From positions 1 through 48,711 of the forward strand of contig DUCO01000003.1 of assembly GCA_012959765.1 (NCBI GenBank): a DNA stretch of 48,711 nucleotides, written 5' to 3'. Of the stretch, positions 31,080-39,806 are shown piece by piece. The notes under the pieces were generated by a model. It was not told where the DNA came from. It ran no database searches and worked only from the letters and a program-made list of their open reading frames with translations. Position numbers and translations under genes: made by a program. Positions within the stretch are counted from its first letter, which is position 1, and every line of letters starts with the position of its first letter. The stretch is from Dehalococcoidia bacterium. GTDB lineage: Bacteria; Chloroflexota; Dehalococcoidia; Lucifugimonadales; Lucifugimonadaceae.

Positions 31080-31928
31080 CTACTCAGATCGTCGTCTCGG
31101 GATCCGTAAAGCGTTGCGTCTCCTCAGCAGAATGAACAGCACGGCACCACCGATCAGCCACGCCGGGCTGAGTATCAGCGCCCAGAGTCCTGCCTTGGCG
31201 AGGAACACACCAACCGCTTGCAGTGTTCGAACCGCATCACGGGTTGTGCTTCCAGCATCAAGTTCGGCTGCCGCAACACCAATGGTTTCCTGCACGAATA
31301 CAAGCACTTCATCGATAGCCTCAACCTCGCCTACATCTGTTTGGCCCGTAACCGTAAGTATTGCAACGTACGGGTTGGGTCGGAAGTTTTCGTAGGTGTG
31401 GCTGATCTTGATCTGACCATCATTTTCAGAAGACGAAACATCTGGCTCCACCGGAGCCGTGCCATCGCCAAAGTTCCAGGTGTAGGTAATACTCGTCACG
31501 CCCTCGGGACGTGTGAACGATGCCGAAAACTCGACCTCGCTGCTGGATTCAACAACCTGATTCTCACCAGCAAACACTTCGATCACCGGCAAACGGCTAA
31601 CTGTCGTTACGAGAGTGTCTTCTCCCTCGGCCAGCACGGAATCGCCAAATCCTTCGAGTTCCGCAGTCACGATGAACGGAGAGTCCTCGTCACGATCGAA
31701 ATAGTGAATTATCGGCGAAGTAATAACTTCGTCGCCATTCCCCGTCGGTGCAAACCTGTTGGTCGACTCTTCTCGCGAGCCATCACCGAAGTTCCACCTA
31801 ACTGTAAATTCTTCGATTCCTTCTGGCGGAGTGAACTTTGCCCGGTAAGTAACCGGATGCCCAACCGCAGCTGCGGTGTCGTCACCGGCGGCGAGCGTCA
31901 GTTCGAGCGGCACTGATGCCAGGTCCAA
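31080..31928 (-). CDS. PKD-domain and membrane-anchor half of a frameshifted DUF4349 protein
   Basis: 282 codons in this frame. There are two PKD-like repeats, each with the WNFGDGS/WNFGDGT signature (EFTVRWNFGDGSREE and SITYTWNFGDGTAPV), then a membrane helix (KAGLWALILSPAWLIGGAVL) and a basic tail (LRRRNALRIPRRRSE). The frame has no signal peptide and only a TTG as possible start, although PKD domains belong outside the cell. The upstream DUF4349 lipoprotein frame overlaps it by 47 bp and lacks the membrane helix that ends that family. One extra base around 31920 explains both anomalies, so this is most likely the second half of one gene. Confidence 0.75.
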   Translation of the reverse strand: MDLASVPLELTLAAGDDTAAAVGHPVTYRAKFTPPEGIEEFTVRWNFGDGSREESTNRFAPTGNGDEVITSPIIHYFDRDEDSPFIVTAELEGFGDSVLAEGEDTLVTTVSRLPVIEVFAGENQVVESSSEVEFSASFTRPEGVTSITYTWNFGDGTAPVEPDVSSSENDGQIKISHTYENFRPNPYVAILTVTGQTDVGEVEAIDEVLVFVQETIGVAAAELDAGSTTRDAVRTLQAVGVFLAKAGLWALILSPAWLIGGAVLFILLRRRNALRIPRRRSE

Positions 31929-32721
31929 CAGATATGAACGAGAATGCCGAGCTCTGGGACAGGAAATTCAGTCGTGCTTCGAGTGATTCAAGATCGCTCT
32001 GCACACTGGTAATTTCCTTCTGAATCATTATCGCATCCTCAACCGTAAACGCACGTTCGTACAGAAGACGTAACCGATCCAGAGTGTCGCTAAGCGTTTG
32101 GGTCCTTGCCGAAACGTCAGTGAACTCTTCAGTGAAGTCCTCGCTTCGAGTCGAAACCGACTTGACCTTCACTGCGAGATCGGAAAGTTGTTCAATAACA
32201 TCATCGAAGCGATCTGCTGGTACTCGAATCGAAATCGAGCCAGAGTAGTTTCGGGGCTGACTTGAAGTTACAACCCATCCGCCAGATGACACAGCAATTT
32301 TGGAAATATCGTCCAGTGTCATCGTCACATCATCAACCGTGACATTCAAATCCGCAGTGCGAATGATTATTCGACCATCGGTAGCTGCGGCAATCTCTTG
32401 TTCGATCGATGCCGAACCACCGCCGCTGCTATCGGAAACGGTGTCGTCTTTGATTTCAACTGAAAATGCATCAGCATCCTCACCGCTTTCAGCACGCGAT
32501 CCGCTAGAACCTCCGGATTGCGGAGCAGCTGTGGCAGCCGGGGCAGCAGCTCCACCAGAAGCAGGGCGCCCCTTTTCAGTCACAACCGATTCGTACGCAG
32601 GTTCTTCGTAACCGAAACTGACGCTGTCGTTTTGTGATCCCGAAGCACACGCACCGATCAATGCCAGTGCAAAAATCGCTACGATGGCAATCAAATATCT
32701 TGTATTTAGTCGAGTACTCAT
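31882..32721 (-). CDS. DUF4349-domain lipoprotein (N-terminal half of a frameshifted gene)
   Basis: 279 codons. The signal peptide ends ALALIGAC (lipobox, Cys25), followed by a Ser/Gly/Ala-rich linker of about 85 residues. The DUF4349 domain reads IIIRTADLNVTVDDVTMTLD, GSISIRVPADRFDDVIEQL, VSARTQTLSDTLDRLRLLYE and LESLEARLNFLSQSSAFSFI; the last part is a long coiled-coil hairpin. After ISV the frame gives an unnatural basic end (ISAARTDARRR) where the family normally continues to a membrane helix. That continuation lies in the next frame (31080-31928). GAGGG precedes the ATG. The role of DUF4349 proteins is unknown; they are exported and membrane-attached. Confidence 0.82.
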   Translation of the reverse strand: MSTRLNTRYLIAIVAIFALALIGACASGSQNDSVSFGYEEPAYESVVTEKGRPASGGAAAPAATAAPQSGGSSGSRAESGEDADAFSVEIKDDTVSDSSGGGSASIEQEIAAATDGRIIIRTADLNVTVDDVTMTLDDISKIAVSSGGWVVTSSQPRNYSGSISIRVPADRFDDVIEQLSDLAVKVKSVSTRSEDFTEEFTDVSARTQTLSDTLDRLRLLYERAFTVEDAIMIQKEITSVQSDLESLEARLNFLSQSSAFSFISVGPGISAARTDARRR

Positions 32722-32889
32722 GGCTGTCCCTCAAGATGAATCTCTTTGGTTTATTTACGTAAACCTTCATCAGTGCCAAACAGATTTGGCGTAAGTATCA
32801 AATAGCCCAGTTAAACACGAGCCTGTAGTGGTATAACGTTCTACTTGCGCGATTTGTTCCAAACGTTGCAAATCCAATCTAAGGATCCC

Positions 32890-33894
32890 ATGGAATACAA
32901 ACTTTTCGGACGCACCGGTGTCTACATTAGCCCACTAGTTCTGGGCTGCATGATGTTTGGCCAGAAAACTGATCTCGAAGACACCTGCAAAATAATCGAC
33001 CACGCAATCGGCGAGGGAATCAACTTCCTCGATACAGCCGATGTCTACGGCGGTGGTGCATCTGAAGATTTCGTTGGTGAAGCACTTCAACGTAACGGCA
33101 AGCGCAACAACGTATTTCTCGCCACCAAGGTCAACGGCCGAATGTCCCCAGAGCCGAACGCTATCGGAACCAGCCGACTCCACATCATCGGAGGCTGCGA
33201 AAACAGCCTGAGAAGGCTCAAGACCGATCATATTGATCTCTATCAGCTCCACCGACCCAACCCGCACATCGCTATCGACGAAACACTGCGAGCAATGGAC
33301 GATCTGATCACGTCTGGCAAGATCCGGTACGCAGGCACAAGCAACTTCGGATCATGGCAGGTAGTCGAATCGCTCTGGGCATCCGAAAAGCTTGGCCAAA
33401 ACCGATTCGTAAGCGAGCAGTCGCCGTTTAACCTCGCCGACCGCCGTGCCGAACGTGAACACCTGCCAATGTGCCAGACCTACGGGCTTGCTTTCATCCC
33501 ATGGTCGCCACTCGCAGCGGGAGGCCTGACAGGCAAGTACACACGCACCGCCAAGCAGGCTGGTGGAACTCGATTCGGCGACGAAACTGACCCCGGCAAG
33601 CTGAAACGATTCAGCGATGGTGTGATGGATATCGCAGATGGTCTCGTTCCAATCGCAAAAGCCCACAACGCAACGGTCGCTCAGATCGCACTTGCGTGGG
33701 TGGCCGCCCAGCCCGGCGTCACGGCTCCAATAGCAGGTCCCCGAACGCTAGAGCAGTTCGTCGACAATCTTGGCGCTCTCGACATCGAGCTAACTCAGGA
33801 CGACTTCGACGAAATAGACCGCCTAGCGCCTCCGGGCACCAACGCTGCCGATTTCTACGAAGCTAGCTTCAAACCCAATGCTCACCGCTTCTAG
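32890..33894 (+). CDS. Aldo/keto reductase
   Basis: 334 residues from ATG 32890, chosen over an upstream TTG at 32845 because AAGGA lies 4 nt before it and family homology starts at MEYKLFGRTGVYISPLVLG. Catalytic tetrad positions: Asp and Tyr in NFLDTADVYGGGASE, Lys in FLATKVNGRMS, His in YQLHRPNPHI. NADPH-binding elements include FIPWSPLAAGGLTGKY and PIAGPRTLEQFVDNL near the C-terminus. It is cytoplasmic and resembles YajO/YghZ-type reductases of sugars and aldehydes. A TATAAC hexamer at 32832-32837 is the likely -10. It precedes an NAD-dependent epimerase by 29 bp. Confidence 0.9.
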   Translation: MEYKLFGRTGVYISPLVLGCMMFGQKTDLEDTCKIIDHAIGEGINFLDTADVYGGGASEDFVGEALQRNGKRNNVFLATKVNGRMSPEPNAIGTSRLHIIGGCENSLRRLKTDHIDLYQLHRPNPHIAIDETLRAMDDLITSGKIRYAGTSNFGSWQVVESLWASEKLGQNRFVSEQSPFNLADRRAEREHLPMCQTYGLAFIPWSPLAAGGLTGKYTRTAKQAGGTRFGDETDPGKLKRFSDGVMDIADGLVPIAKAHNATVAQIALAWVAAQPGVTAPIAGPRTLEQFVDNLGALDIELTQDDFDEIDRLAPPGTNAADFYEASFKPNAHRF

Positions 33895-33923
33895 CAGTCA
33901 GCAATCAGTAACCTCGGAAATAA

Positions 33924-34721
33924 ATGACAAACGACAAGAGAAAAATTCTCATCACCGGCGGTGCAGGGCTAATCGGCTCGCTACTAATTAGTAATCTCGG
34001 CGAGAAGTACGAATTCTCGTCACTCGATCTCCAGGAAGCAGAAGGCGTCAAATCAACCGTCGCCAACATCGCCGATTTCGATGCGATCACACCTGCGTTC
34101 GAAGGCATCGACACCGTGGTGCATCTGGCAGCCGACCGATCGCCTGCAGGGTCATGGGATTCGATTCTCAAGAACAACTTCATCGCCACCTACAACGTGT
34201 TCGAAGCGTCTAAGCAGGCTGGCGTAAAGCGTGTGATATTCGCAAGCTCGAACCACGCAGAGGGTGGTTTTTATCTCGATGAGCCATGGAAACACGTGAA
34301 CGAAGGCAACTTTCACCTGCTCGAACAAGACAACTACGAACTGGTCACCGAAAAGCACATGATCCGACCCGATAGCTACTACGGTGTCGCAAAGGCATGC
34401 GGTGAAGCGCTCGGCAGTTACTACAACGACTACCACGGTTTGAGTTCGTTCCACCTGCGTATCGGATGGGTACTCGAAACCGACGATCCCACGTTCTCGG
34501 CATATTCACTTTCGCTCTGGCTTAGCCACCGTGACACAGCACAACTTATCGACCTGTGTATCAGTGCTCCCGAATCGCACCGCTACGATATCTTCAATGC
34601 GACTTCCGACAACACCTGGAAGATATTCGACATCACCCACGCGAAAGAGGTCCTCGGGTACAAGCCCGAAGACCGCGCTGGCTCTGATTTCACCCCACGC
34701 GAATACATACGCACAACCTGA
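33924..34721 (+). CDS. NAD-dependent epimerase/dehydratase (extended SDR, uronate dehydrogenase-like)
   Basis: 265 residues: KILITGGAGLIGSLLISNL (GxxGxxG), the Ser of IFASSNHAEGG, and the Y-x-x-x-K pair in YYGVAKACGEALGSYY. It is short for an extended SDR, and the SSNHAEGG...YYGVAKxxGE pattern resembles uronate dehydrogenases, which oxidise uronic acids to aldarolactones. That would feed acid-sugar dehydratases of the enolase superfamily, three of which occur in this window (inference). It follows the aldo/keto reductase by 29 bp and is probably cotranscribed with it. Nucleotide-sugar epimerase is the alternative, less likely at this length. Confidence 0.82.
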   Translation: MTNDKRKILITGGAGLIGSLLISNLGEKYEFSSLDLQEAEGVKSTVANIADFDAITPAFEGIDTVVHLAADRSPAGSWDSILKNNFIATYNVFEASKQAGVKRVIFASSNHAEGGFYLDEPWKHVNEGNFHLLEQDNYELVTEKHMIRPDSYYGVAKACGEALGSYYNDYHGLSSFHLRIGWVLETDDPTFSAYSLSLWLSHRDTAQLIDLCISAPESHRYDIFNATSDNTWKIFDITHAKEVLGYKPEDRAGSDFTPREYIRTT

Positions 34722-34791
34722 ACGTTCGCTATCACGGCACCCGTCACAGTAGAACGTAAATTCCCATAACACCCGAACAAGAAGGCAATAC

Positions 34792-35697
34792 TTGGAACTG
34801 AGCTGGGTACTACCGGCAATCGCAAGCCCGTTCGTTTACGCCCTCGTCACAATGGGCGACAAATGGATCCTGTCGACTCTCAAGTTCCGTGTTGAAAGCT
34901 TCAACTTGTTCGTCGGTCTCGTTCAGCTATCGGTTGCGATATCAATACTGCTGATCCTCGGCATCCCCGACGTACCGTTCAGTTCGATCGCAAATGCTGT
35001 TGCGGGTGGTCTGCTCTGGGGCGTGTACCTGATCGTTTTGTTCTGGGCATTAAAGCGAGAACAGATGGGGCGCATCGTACCCGTGTCTCAAACGTCGCCT
35101 GTTTTCGCAGCGATTCTGGGTGTTGTATTTCTGAGCGAGCATCTCGAGTGGTGGGGATGGTTCGCCGTGCTACTCGTGGTTGGCGGAGCCGCCTTAGTTT
35201 CCGCCGATCCAAAACAGATACGCTCTGGCGGTTTTTCAAAGATTTACCTGTACATGTTTGCCGCGGCAGCACTTGTAGGCCTTGCCCAGGTACTCCTGAA
35301 AACATCCTCAGAAGATCTGAACATATGGCACAACATGTCGTTCCGAGGAATCGGGCTCTTCACTACGCTCGCACTTCCGTTCCTTAGAACATCGGTCATT
35401 AAGGACCTCGGCGTATTTCTTACGAACCGAAAAACCGTCATACCGATTCTGCTAACCGAAGGAATTGGACCTATTTTCGGCAATGCTTTCCTGTTGCTCG
35501 CACTCGCCAACGGGCCCGTATCGCTGGTAAGTGCGTTACTAGGGACGCGCCCAATCTTTTTACTGGTTTTGACGCTGATATTTGCGCCGATAGCCAAGCG
35601 TGCTCTGGCAGAGGAATTCACCCGAGCCGACATCATCACCAAGGTCGTGTCTACAGCAGCGGTAGTTGGCGGAGTTGCGATCATTTCACTGGCATAG
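34792..35697 (+). CDS. EamA/DMT-family transporter, second copy
   Basis: 301 residues from TTG (GAAGG upstream), all membrane-embedded, with ten hydrophobic helices. The first repeat has GGLLWGVYLIVLFWALKRE and VPVSQTSPVFAAILGVVFLS, the usual EamA end; the second has NAFLLLALANGPVSLVSALL and a final LFAPIAKRALAEE-like loop before the last helix (VSTAAVVGGVAIISLA). The helix order matches the drug/metabolite transporter fold. It is unrelated at close range to the transporter at 1779-2756. The substrate is unknown; it sits downstream of the reductase and epimerase genes. Confidence 0.84.
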   Translation: MELSWVLPAIASPFVYALVTMGDKWILSTLKFRVESFNLFVGLVQLSVAISILLILGIPDVPFSSIANAVAGGLLWGVYLIVLFWALKREQMGRIVPVSQTSPVFAAILGVVFLSEHLEWWGWFAVLLVVGGAALVSADPKQIRSGGFSKIYLYMFAAAALVGLAQVLLKTSSEDLNIWHNMSFRGIGLFTTLALPFLRTSVIKDLGVFLTNRKTVIPILLTEGIGPIFGNAFLLLALANGPVSLVSALLGTRPIFLLVLTLIFAPIAKRALAEEFTRADIITKVVSTAAVVGGVAIISLA

Positions 35698-35762
35698 CAG
35701 TTGGCCACGTATAGCCTTACTATTCATCACAATCTGGCTATTCCTAGCTCTCTCACCCACTT

Positions 35763-36026
35763 CTCGGCACCACTTTCTGGGGTGGCCCCATCACCACAGC
35801 TGGTGGATTGGCCTTTATGGCGGGATCTAAAGACGGTCACCTGAGGGCGTTCGACATCGACACGGGGGATGAGCTGTGGAAAGCAAAGCTCCCAACCGGT
35901 GGGCAAGCAACCCCAATGAGCTACGAAGTCGATGGCAAGCAGTACGTCGTTATCGCCGCGGGCGGACACGGAAGCTTGGGTACACCACAGGGCGATTACT
36001 TTGCAGCGTTCGCACTGCCAGATTAG
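35763..36026 (+). pseudogene. C-terminal remnant of a PQQ-dependent (quinoprotein) dehydrogenase
   Basis: The frame after a TAG at 35745 reads LGTTFWGGPITTAGGLAFMA, GSKDGHLRAFDIDTGDELWK, AKLPTGGQATPMSYEVDGKQ and YVVIAAGGHGSLGTPQGDYF, ending AAFALPD. This is the last blade and closing strand of a membrane-type glucose/quinate quinoprotein dehydrogenase, which is normally some 600-800 residues long. Nothing of the rest is present: upstream is the end of the transporter gene. It is a deletion remnant, not a functional enzyme. Confidence 0.75.
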
Positions 36027-36042
36027 CGAATAGCTCGTTTCT

Positions 36043-36172
36043 TATCCCGTCTCTCTGGGGAGAAGGCTAGGTTGAGGGGGAATGCCGACGAAAGTCAGCA
36101 CTAATTCACCGATCACAACCCCGCACCCTCGTGCCCCCCTCACCTAAATCCTCTCCTTAAGGGAGAGGATTT
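36043..36172. repeat. Long imperfect inverted repeat with short terminal palindrome
   Basis: GGCTAGGTTGAGGGGG (near 36067-36082) is an imperfect reverse complement of CCCCCTCACCTAAATCC (near 36135-36151). The right end also contains a perfect local palindrome, AAATCCTCTCC/GGAGAGGATTT (36146-36156 with 36162-36172). CTCTCTGGGGAGAAGG at the left end is its counterpart. It looks like a short non-coding repeat element, next to the quinoprotein remnant. Confidence 0.6.
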
Positions 36173-36192
36173 GAATGGTGCCAGTTCAGCCT

Positions 36193-37170
36193 TCAGACGA
36201 TCTGGTTTCGCAGCTCCGTTTCGCCGTTCCACAGCCGACCAAGGTTGTCGTTGAGAATGTCTATAACCCGCTCTTCGTAAAGTCGAGTCTCACCACCAGT
36301 GTGAGGTGTGATAATCACGTTCGACATGCCCCAGAAGACCGAGTCATCCTCAAGTGGTTCGTTCCAGAAGTGGTCGATCCCGGCACCCTGTATCTCGCCT
36401 GCCTTCAGGGCCGCGGCCAACGCCGGCTCATCGACGCACTGCCCTCGGGCAACGTTGATCAGATACGCAGTCGACTTCATCGCACTCAGCACGCCAGCAT
36501 CGATGATGTTCGTCGTCTCAGGAGTCAAAGGGCATGTAAGCACAACGAAATCGGCATCGGTAATCAGGTCACCCAGCTTGTCAGGCGTAACAACCTGATC
36601 AGCAGGACCTTCAGCGGTTGAAGGGTCACGTTTGGTCGCCACAACCTTCATATCGAACGCCTTGGCAAACCGTGCAAGCCTCGAACCAATCGCACCCATT
36701 CCGACAATGAGAATAGTCTTGTCGATCAACTCGTCTTCACGTTTAGTCAGATCGCCCAACATTCCGCGCCATGTACCGGTGTTCTGATTGTCGCGGCCGG
36801 TGTGTATGTGCCGGTTTAGGCCCAGAATCAACGACATTGCATGCTCAGCAACGGCATTCTGATTCACTCCGGAAGCATTAGCGAGTCGAATGCCACGCTT
36901 TTTGAGTTCATCGAGAGGGAACTGATCGTACCCGGCCCCGATCGACTGGATGTATTTCAGCTTCGTGGCCCGTTCCAGCAGATCGTTGTCCCAGAACCCG
37001 GAACACACAAACACATCGGCTTCTTCGATGCGGTTCGTCGTGTCTCTAGGCGACCACGTCTGAAAATAGCTGGCTTTGGGATCACGGGCGGCGTACCGCT
37101 CCTCCATACGATAAGCGATGTGACCAAAGTGGACAACGGTGTCCCCTGCGGACGGGAATCCTTCAGACAT
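36193..37170 (-). CDS. D-isomer-specific 2-hydroxyacid dehydrogenase, copy 2
   Basis: 325 residues from ATG 37170, chosen because GGAGA precedes it; an upstream frame to 37245 adds 25 residues without homology. Key motifs: ILIVGMGAIGSRLARFAK (GxGxxG), Arg in INVARGQCVDEPALAAALK, Glu in FWNEPLEDDSVFW and His in VIITPHTGGETRLYEE, the R-E-H catalytic set. IQSIGAGYDQFPLDEL lies in the substrate domain. The family oxidises or reduces D-2-hydroxy acids with NAD(P)H. It is divergent from the aldose epimerase gene, with a 117-bp promoter region between them. It is as different from copy 1 as family members generally are. Confidence 0.88.
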   Translation of the reverse strand: MSEGFPSAGDTVVHFGHIAYRMEERYAARDPKASYFQTWSPRDTTNRIEEADVFVCSGFWDNDLLERATKLKYIQSIGAGYDQFPLDELKKRGIRLANASGVNQNAVAEHAMSLILGLNRHIHTGRDNQNTGTWRGMLGDLTKREDELIDKTILIVGMGAIGSRLARFAKAFDMKVVATKRDPSTAEGPADQVVTPDKLGDLITDADFVVLTCPLTPETTNIIDAGVLSAMKSTAYLINVARGQCVDEPALAAALKAGEIQGAGIDHFWNEPLEDDSVFWGMSNVIITPHTGGETRLYEERVIDILNDNLGRLWNGETELRNQIV

Positions 37171-37287
37171 AATCTCTCCAATAAAACATGCAAATAGCCG
37201 AGTACGGCAACTAATATGGTGGCTGAAAGGGCCACCGGCACTCAAACCCGAAGAATCATACCGCCCAGAACACGTCTACGACCTCAT

Positions 37288-38178
37288 ATGCCAGCAAACA
37301 TCACAATATCTAACGAATCAGCCTTAATTACGATCTCGCCAGAAGCCGGGGCATCACTCCGATCGATCAAAGTCAACAAAAACGGCAACTCATACGAACT
37401 GCTATCTGGCGGTGACAACGAACACGATCCCAGCGAACTCCCACACGGTGAAGGTTCTTTCATCATGGCGCCGTGGGTCAACAGAATCCGTGACGGACGA
37501 CTGGTTACTTCAGATGGTATTCATGAACTTCCGATGAACCAACCTCCGCATGCCATTCATGGACTTGAACGTGATCGCGAATGGACCGTGAAATACGTTA
37601 GCGAGAGTTCTCTTGAACTAGAAATAGCCCTCGCAGAGCCATGGCCCTACGCAGGAAAGGTCGAATACTCCCTATCACTAGAAGGCTCGTCACTCATCCA
37701 GACAATGCGACTCATTGCCGACGAAAACGAGACGCGAACGTTCCCCGGAAGCCTCGGATGGCACCCGTGGTTCAACACAACGCTCGGATCTGATCTCGTA
37801 AAAGCAACCGCCGATGTATCTGCGCAGTGGGAACTGGAATATCCAGCAACAGCAACTGGAAAGCTCGAAGTTACGGGCATCACTGAGCGATTGCAGCAGG
37901 GCACACGATTCGGGGTCAAAGAAGTCGATGGCTGTTTCCTGATGAACAAGGGTGGTGGTGCCGTGCTCAGCTGGCCCGAGCTCACAATGACGATGACGGG
38001 ATCAGAAACGATAACTCACTTCATGTTCTATTCGCCAGAGCACGCCCTTTGCGTTGAGCCGCAAACTTGCACGGTAGACGCAGCGCAACTCGCCGATAAA
38101 GGGTTCGCCGATACAGGGCACCTGCTTGTCGACCGTGAAAACCCGCTGATCGCCACCACTACATGGAGCTGGGAATAG
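37288..38178 (+). CDS. Aldose 1-epimerase family protein
   Basis: 296 residues from ATG 37288, where the first beta-strand (NITISNESALITISPEAGAS) starts; an upstream frame from 37216 adds an unlikely Arg-rich leader. Landmarks of the galactose mutarotase fold: FIMAPWVNRIRDGRL, the catalytic His regions PHAIHGLERDREW and SLGWHPWFNT, and ALCVEPQTCTVDAAQLAD with the likely base Glu. Mutarotases interconvert alpha and beta anomers of aldoses. A TAATAT hexamer at 37212-37217 could be its -10. It is 9 bp upstream of the ABC transporter genes, so it may be cotranscribed with them. Confidence 0.83.
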   Translation: MPANITISNESALITISPEAGASLRSIKVNKNGNSYELLSGGDNEHDPSELPHGEGSFIMAPWVNRIRDGRLVTSDGIHELPMNQPPHAIHGLERDREWTVKYVSESSLELEIALAEPWPYAGKVEYSLSLEGSSLIQTMRLIADENETRTFPGSLGWHPWFNTTLGSDLVKATADVSAQWELEYPATATGKLEVTGITERLQQGTRFGVKEVDGCFLMNKGGGAVLSWPELTMTMTGSETITHFMFYSPEHALCVEPQTCTVDAAQLADKGFADTGHLLVDRENPLIATTTWSWE

Positions 38179-38187
38179 AAAGCAGTT

Positions 38188-38943
38188 ATGCCTGATATCG
38201 GTGCCGAAGCGAACACAGATTCCGCTATATCGATAAGCGGGCTTGAGTTCGCGCACGGAAATCGACCGGTGCTCAATGGAATCAATTTAGAGATTCCAAA
38301 AGGCGTTTCATTTGGCGTTCTGGGTGCGAATGGCGCGGGTAAAACGACGTTGATCAAGATGCTGATAGGTCGTTTGAAACCTGACGGCGGCTCGGCGCTG
38401 ATATCCGGTCAGCAACCCGGACCAGAACTCGCCGATTCAGTGGGTTACATACCGCAGCTGAACGCCCTGTACGAAGCGCTTTCCGTTCGAGAAAACCTCA
38501 ATTTCTTCGCACGAATGCTTGGGTTGTCCGATAAATCCCATCGCATCAAGGCGGTAGAACGTGCGATGGAACTGGTGGGGCTTTCCGACCGCGCCGACAG
38601 CGTAATAACTGGACTCAGCGGGGGCATGCGTCAACGGGTGAGTCTTGGAGCTGCACTGGTTCACGAACCGCAGCTGCTTCTACTCGACGAGCCAACTGTC
38701 GGCCTCGATCCTGAACTAAGGGCCACGTTCTGGCAGCACTTCAAGGAAATGACCGATTCGGGCGTGACGATCCTGATTTCGAGCCACACGATGGACGATG
38801 CGGCACATTGCGACACGCTCGGGTTCATGCGAGACGGCGTGTTCATCGCCACTGGAACGCCTGACGAGCTGCGTCGCTCGACCGGCAAGCCCGATTCATC
38901 GCTTGAAGATGCTTTTTTGCACCTATCGAAAGCGAGTGCATGA
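38188..38943 (+). CDS. ABC transporter ATP-binding protein (ABC-2/DrrA-type)
   Basis: 251 residues with complete ATPase motifs: Walker A FGVLGANGAGKTTLIKML, Q-loop in VGYIPQLNALYEALSV, signature GLSGGMRQRVSLGAALV, Walker B LLLLDEPTVGLDPEL and the switch His in TILISSHTMDDA. This is the subfamily that drives ABC-2 exporters of drugs, lipids or polysaccharides. Its stop codon overlaps the start of the permease gene (ATGA), showing translational coupling. It begins 9 bp after the aldose epimerase gene. Confidence 0.93.
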   Translation: MPDIGAEANTDSAISISGLEFAHGNRPVLNGINLEIPKGVSFGVLGANGAGKTTLIKMLIGRLKPDGGSALISGQQPGPELADSVGYIPQLNALYEALSVRENLNFFARMLGLSDKSHRIKAVERAMELVGLSDRADSVITGLSGGMRQRVSLGAALVHEPQLLLLDEPTVGLDPELRATFWQHFKEMTDSGVTILISSHTMDDAAHCDTLGFMRDGVFIATGTPDELRRSTGKPDSSLEDAFLHLSKASA

Positions 38944-39674
38944 TGTCTTTCGATAGAAAACTGGCGATCGCTACACGAATCGCAAAAGAAATCAGGCGAG
39001 ACCGTCGATCACTCGCCATGATCATTGGTGCACCGGTAATCGTCATGTCGCTGATCGGGTTCAGCTTCCAGGAGCAAAAGCCAGTTCTAAACCAGGTTGC
39101 ACCGGCGCTAATCGCAACAATGTCAATGTTCTTCGTGTTCGTCCTAACCGGAATAAGTTTCTTGCGAGAAAGATCCCAAGGAACGTTAGAACGACTGCTA
39201 TCGACCGCCGTTTCACGTTCCGACCTACTCGTCGGCTATCTCGCAGGCTTCCTGCTGTTCGCCCTCATCCAGTCGATCATCATCCTGATGTACACGCTCT
39301 TCGTCGTCGATGTTGAGTACTCAGGCAATATCTGGGACATCGTGTTCATCCTGCTAATGGTCACTGTCACGTCGGTCAGTATGGGTATTTTCGTATCGAC
39401 TTTCGCCAAGAACGAATTTCAGGTCGTCCAGTTCATCCCGCTGATACTCGCACCGCAAATATTCCTGTCGGGTGTGATCCTTCCCACTTCCCAGCTACCC
39501 GGATACTTCCAGACGATAAGTGGAGTTCTCCCCCTCACATACGCAAATCGGGCACTGCGCGACATCATGCTGCGAGGCGCGTCGCTAAGCGATGTTTCAA
39601 CGGAAATAGGTGTTCTCGTCTTATTCGCAGTCGCGATGTTGACCGCAGCGGCGCTCACAGTTCGCAAGACCTAA
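38940..39674 (+). CDS. ABC-2 type transporter permease
   Basis: 244 residues with about six membrane helices. A basic N-terminus (ATRIAKEIRRDRRSLAMII) is followed by the first helix, then MSMFFVFVLTGISFLRERSQ and GTLERLLSTAVSRSDLL, the conserved ABC-2 coupling element. The LILAPQIFLSGVILPTSQLP segment and PLTYANRALRDIMLRG are standard landmarks of ABC-2 permeases. It partners with the ATPase whose stop codon it overlaps. Direction is probably export; the cargo is unknown. Confidence 0.9.
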   Translation: MMSFDRKLAIATRIAKEIRRDRRSLAMIIGAPVIVMSLIGFSFQEQKPVLNQVAPALIATMSMFFVFVLTGISFLRERSQGTLERLLSTAVSRSDLLVGYLAGFLLFALIQSIIILMYTLFVVDVEYSGNIWDIVFILLMVTVTSVSMGIFVSTFAKNEFQVVQFIPLILAPQIFLSGVILPTSQLPGYFQTISGVLPLTYANRALRDIMLRGASLSDVSTEIGVLVLFAVAMLTAAALTVRKT

Positions 39675-39806
39675 GCACAAGGTCTCAGCAATTCAGTCAA
39701 CCAAACCGGCTCGACCGGGCTACAATTCGTGCTCTCGTTTGCAGCCCGTAAATCGCACGCGCTCGCCGACGAGTAATAGCCAGCACATTCGATCATTCAG
39801 GTTTCC

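Noticed and set aside
36175..36621. Open frame antisense to the 2-hydroxyacid dehydrogenase
   Set aside because: It is the shadow of a well-supported enzyme on the other strand and has no domain of its own.
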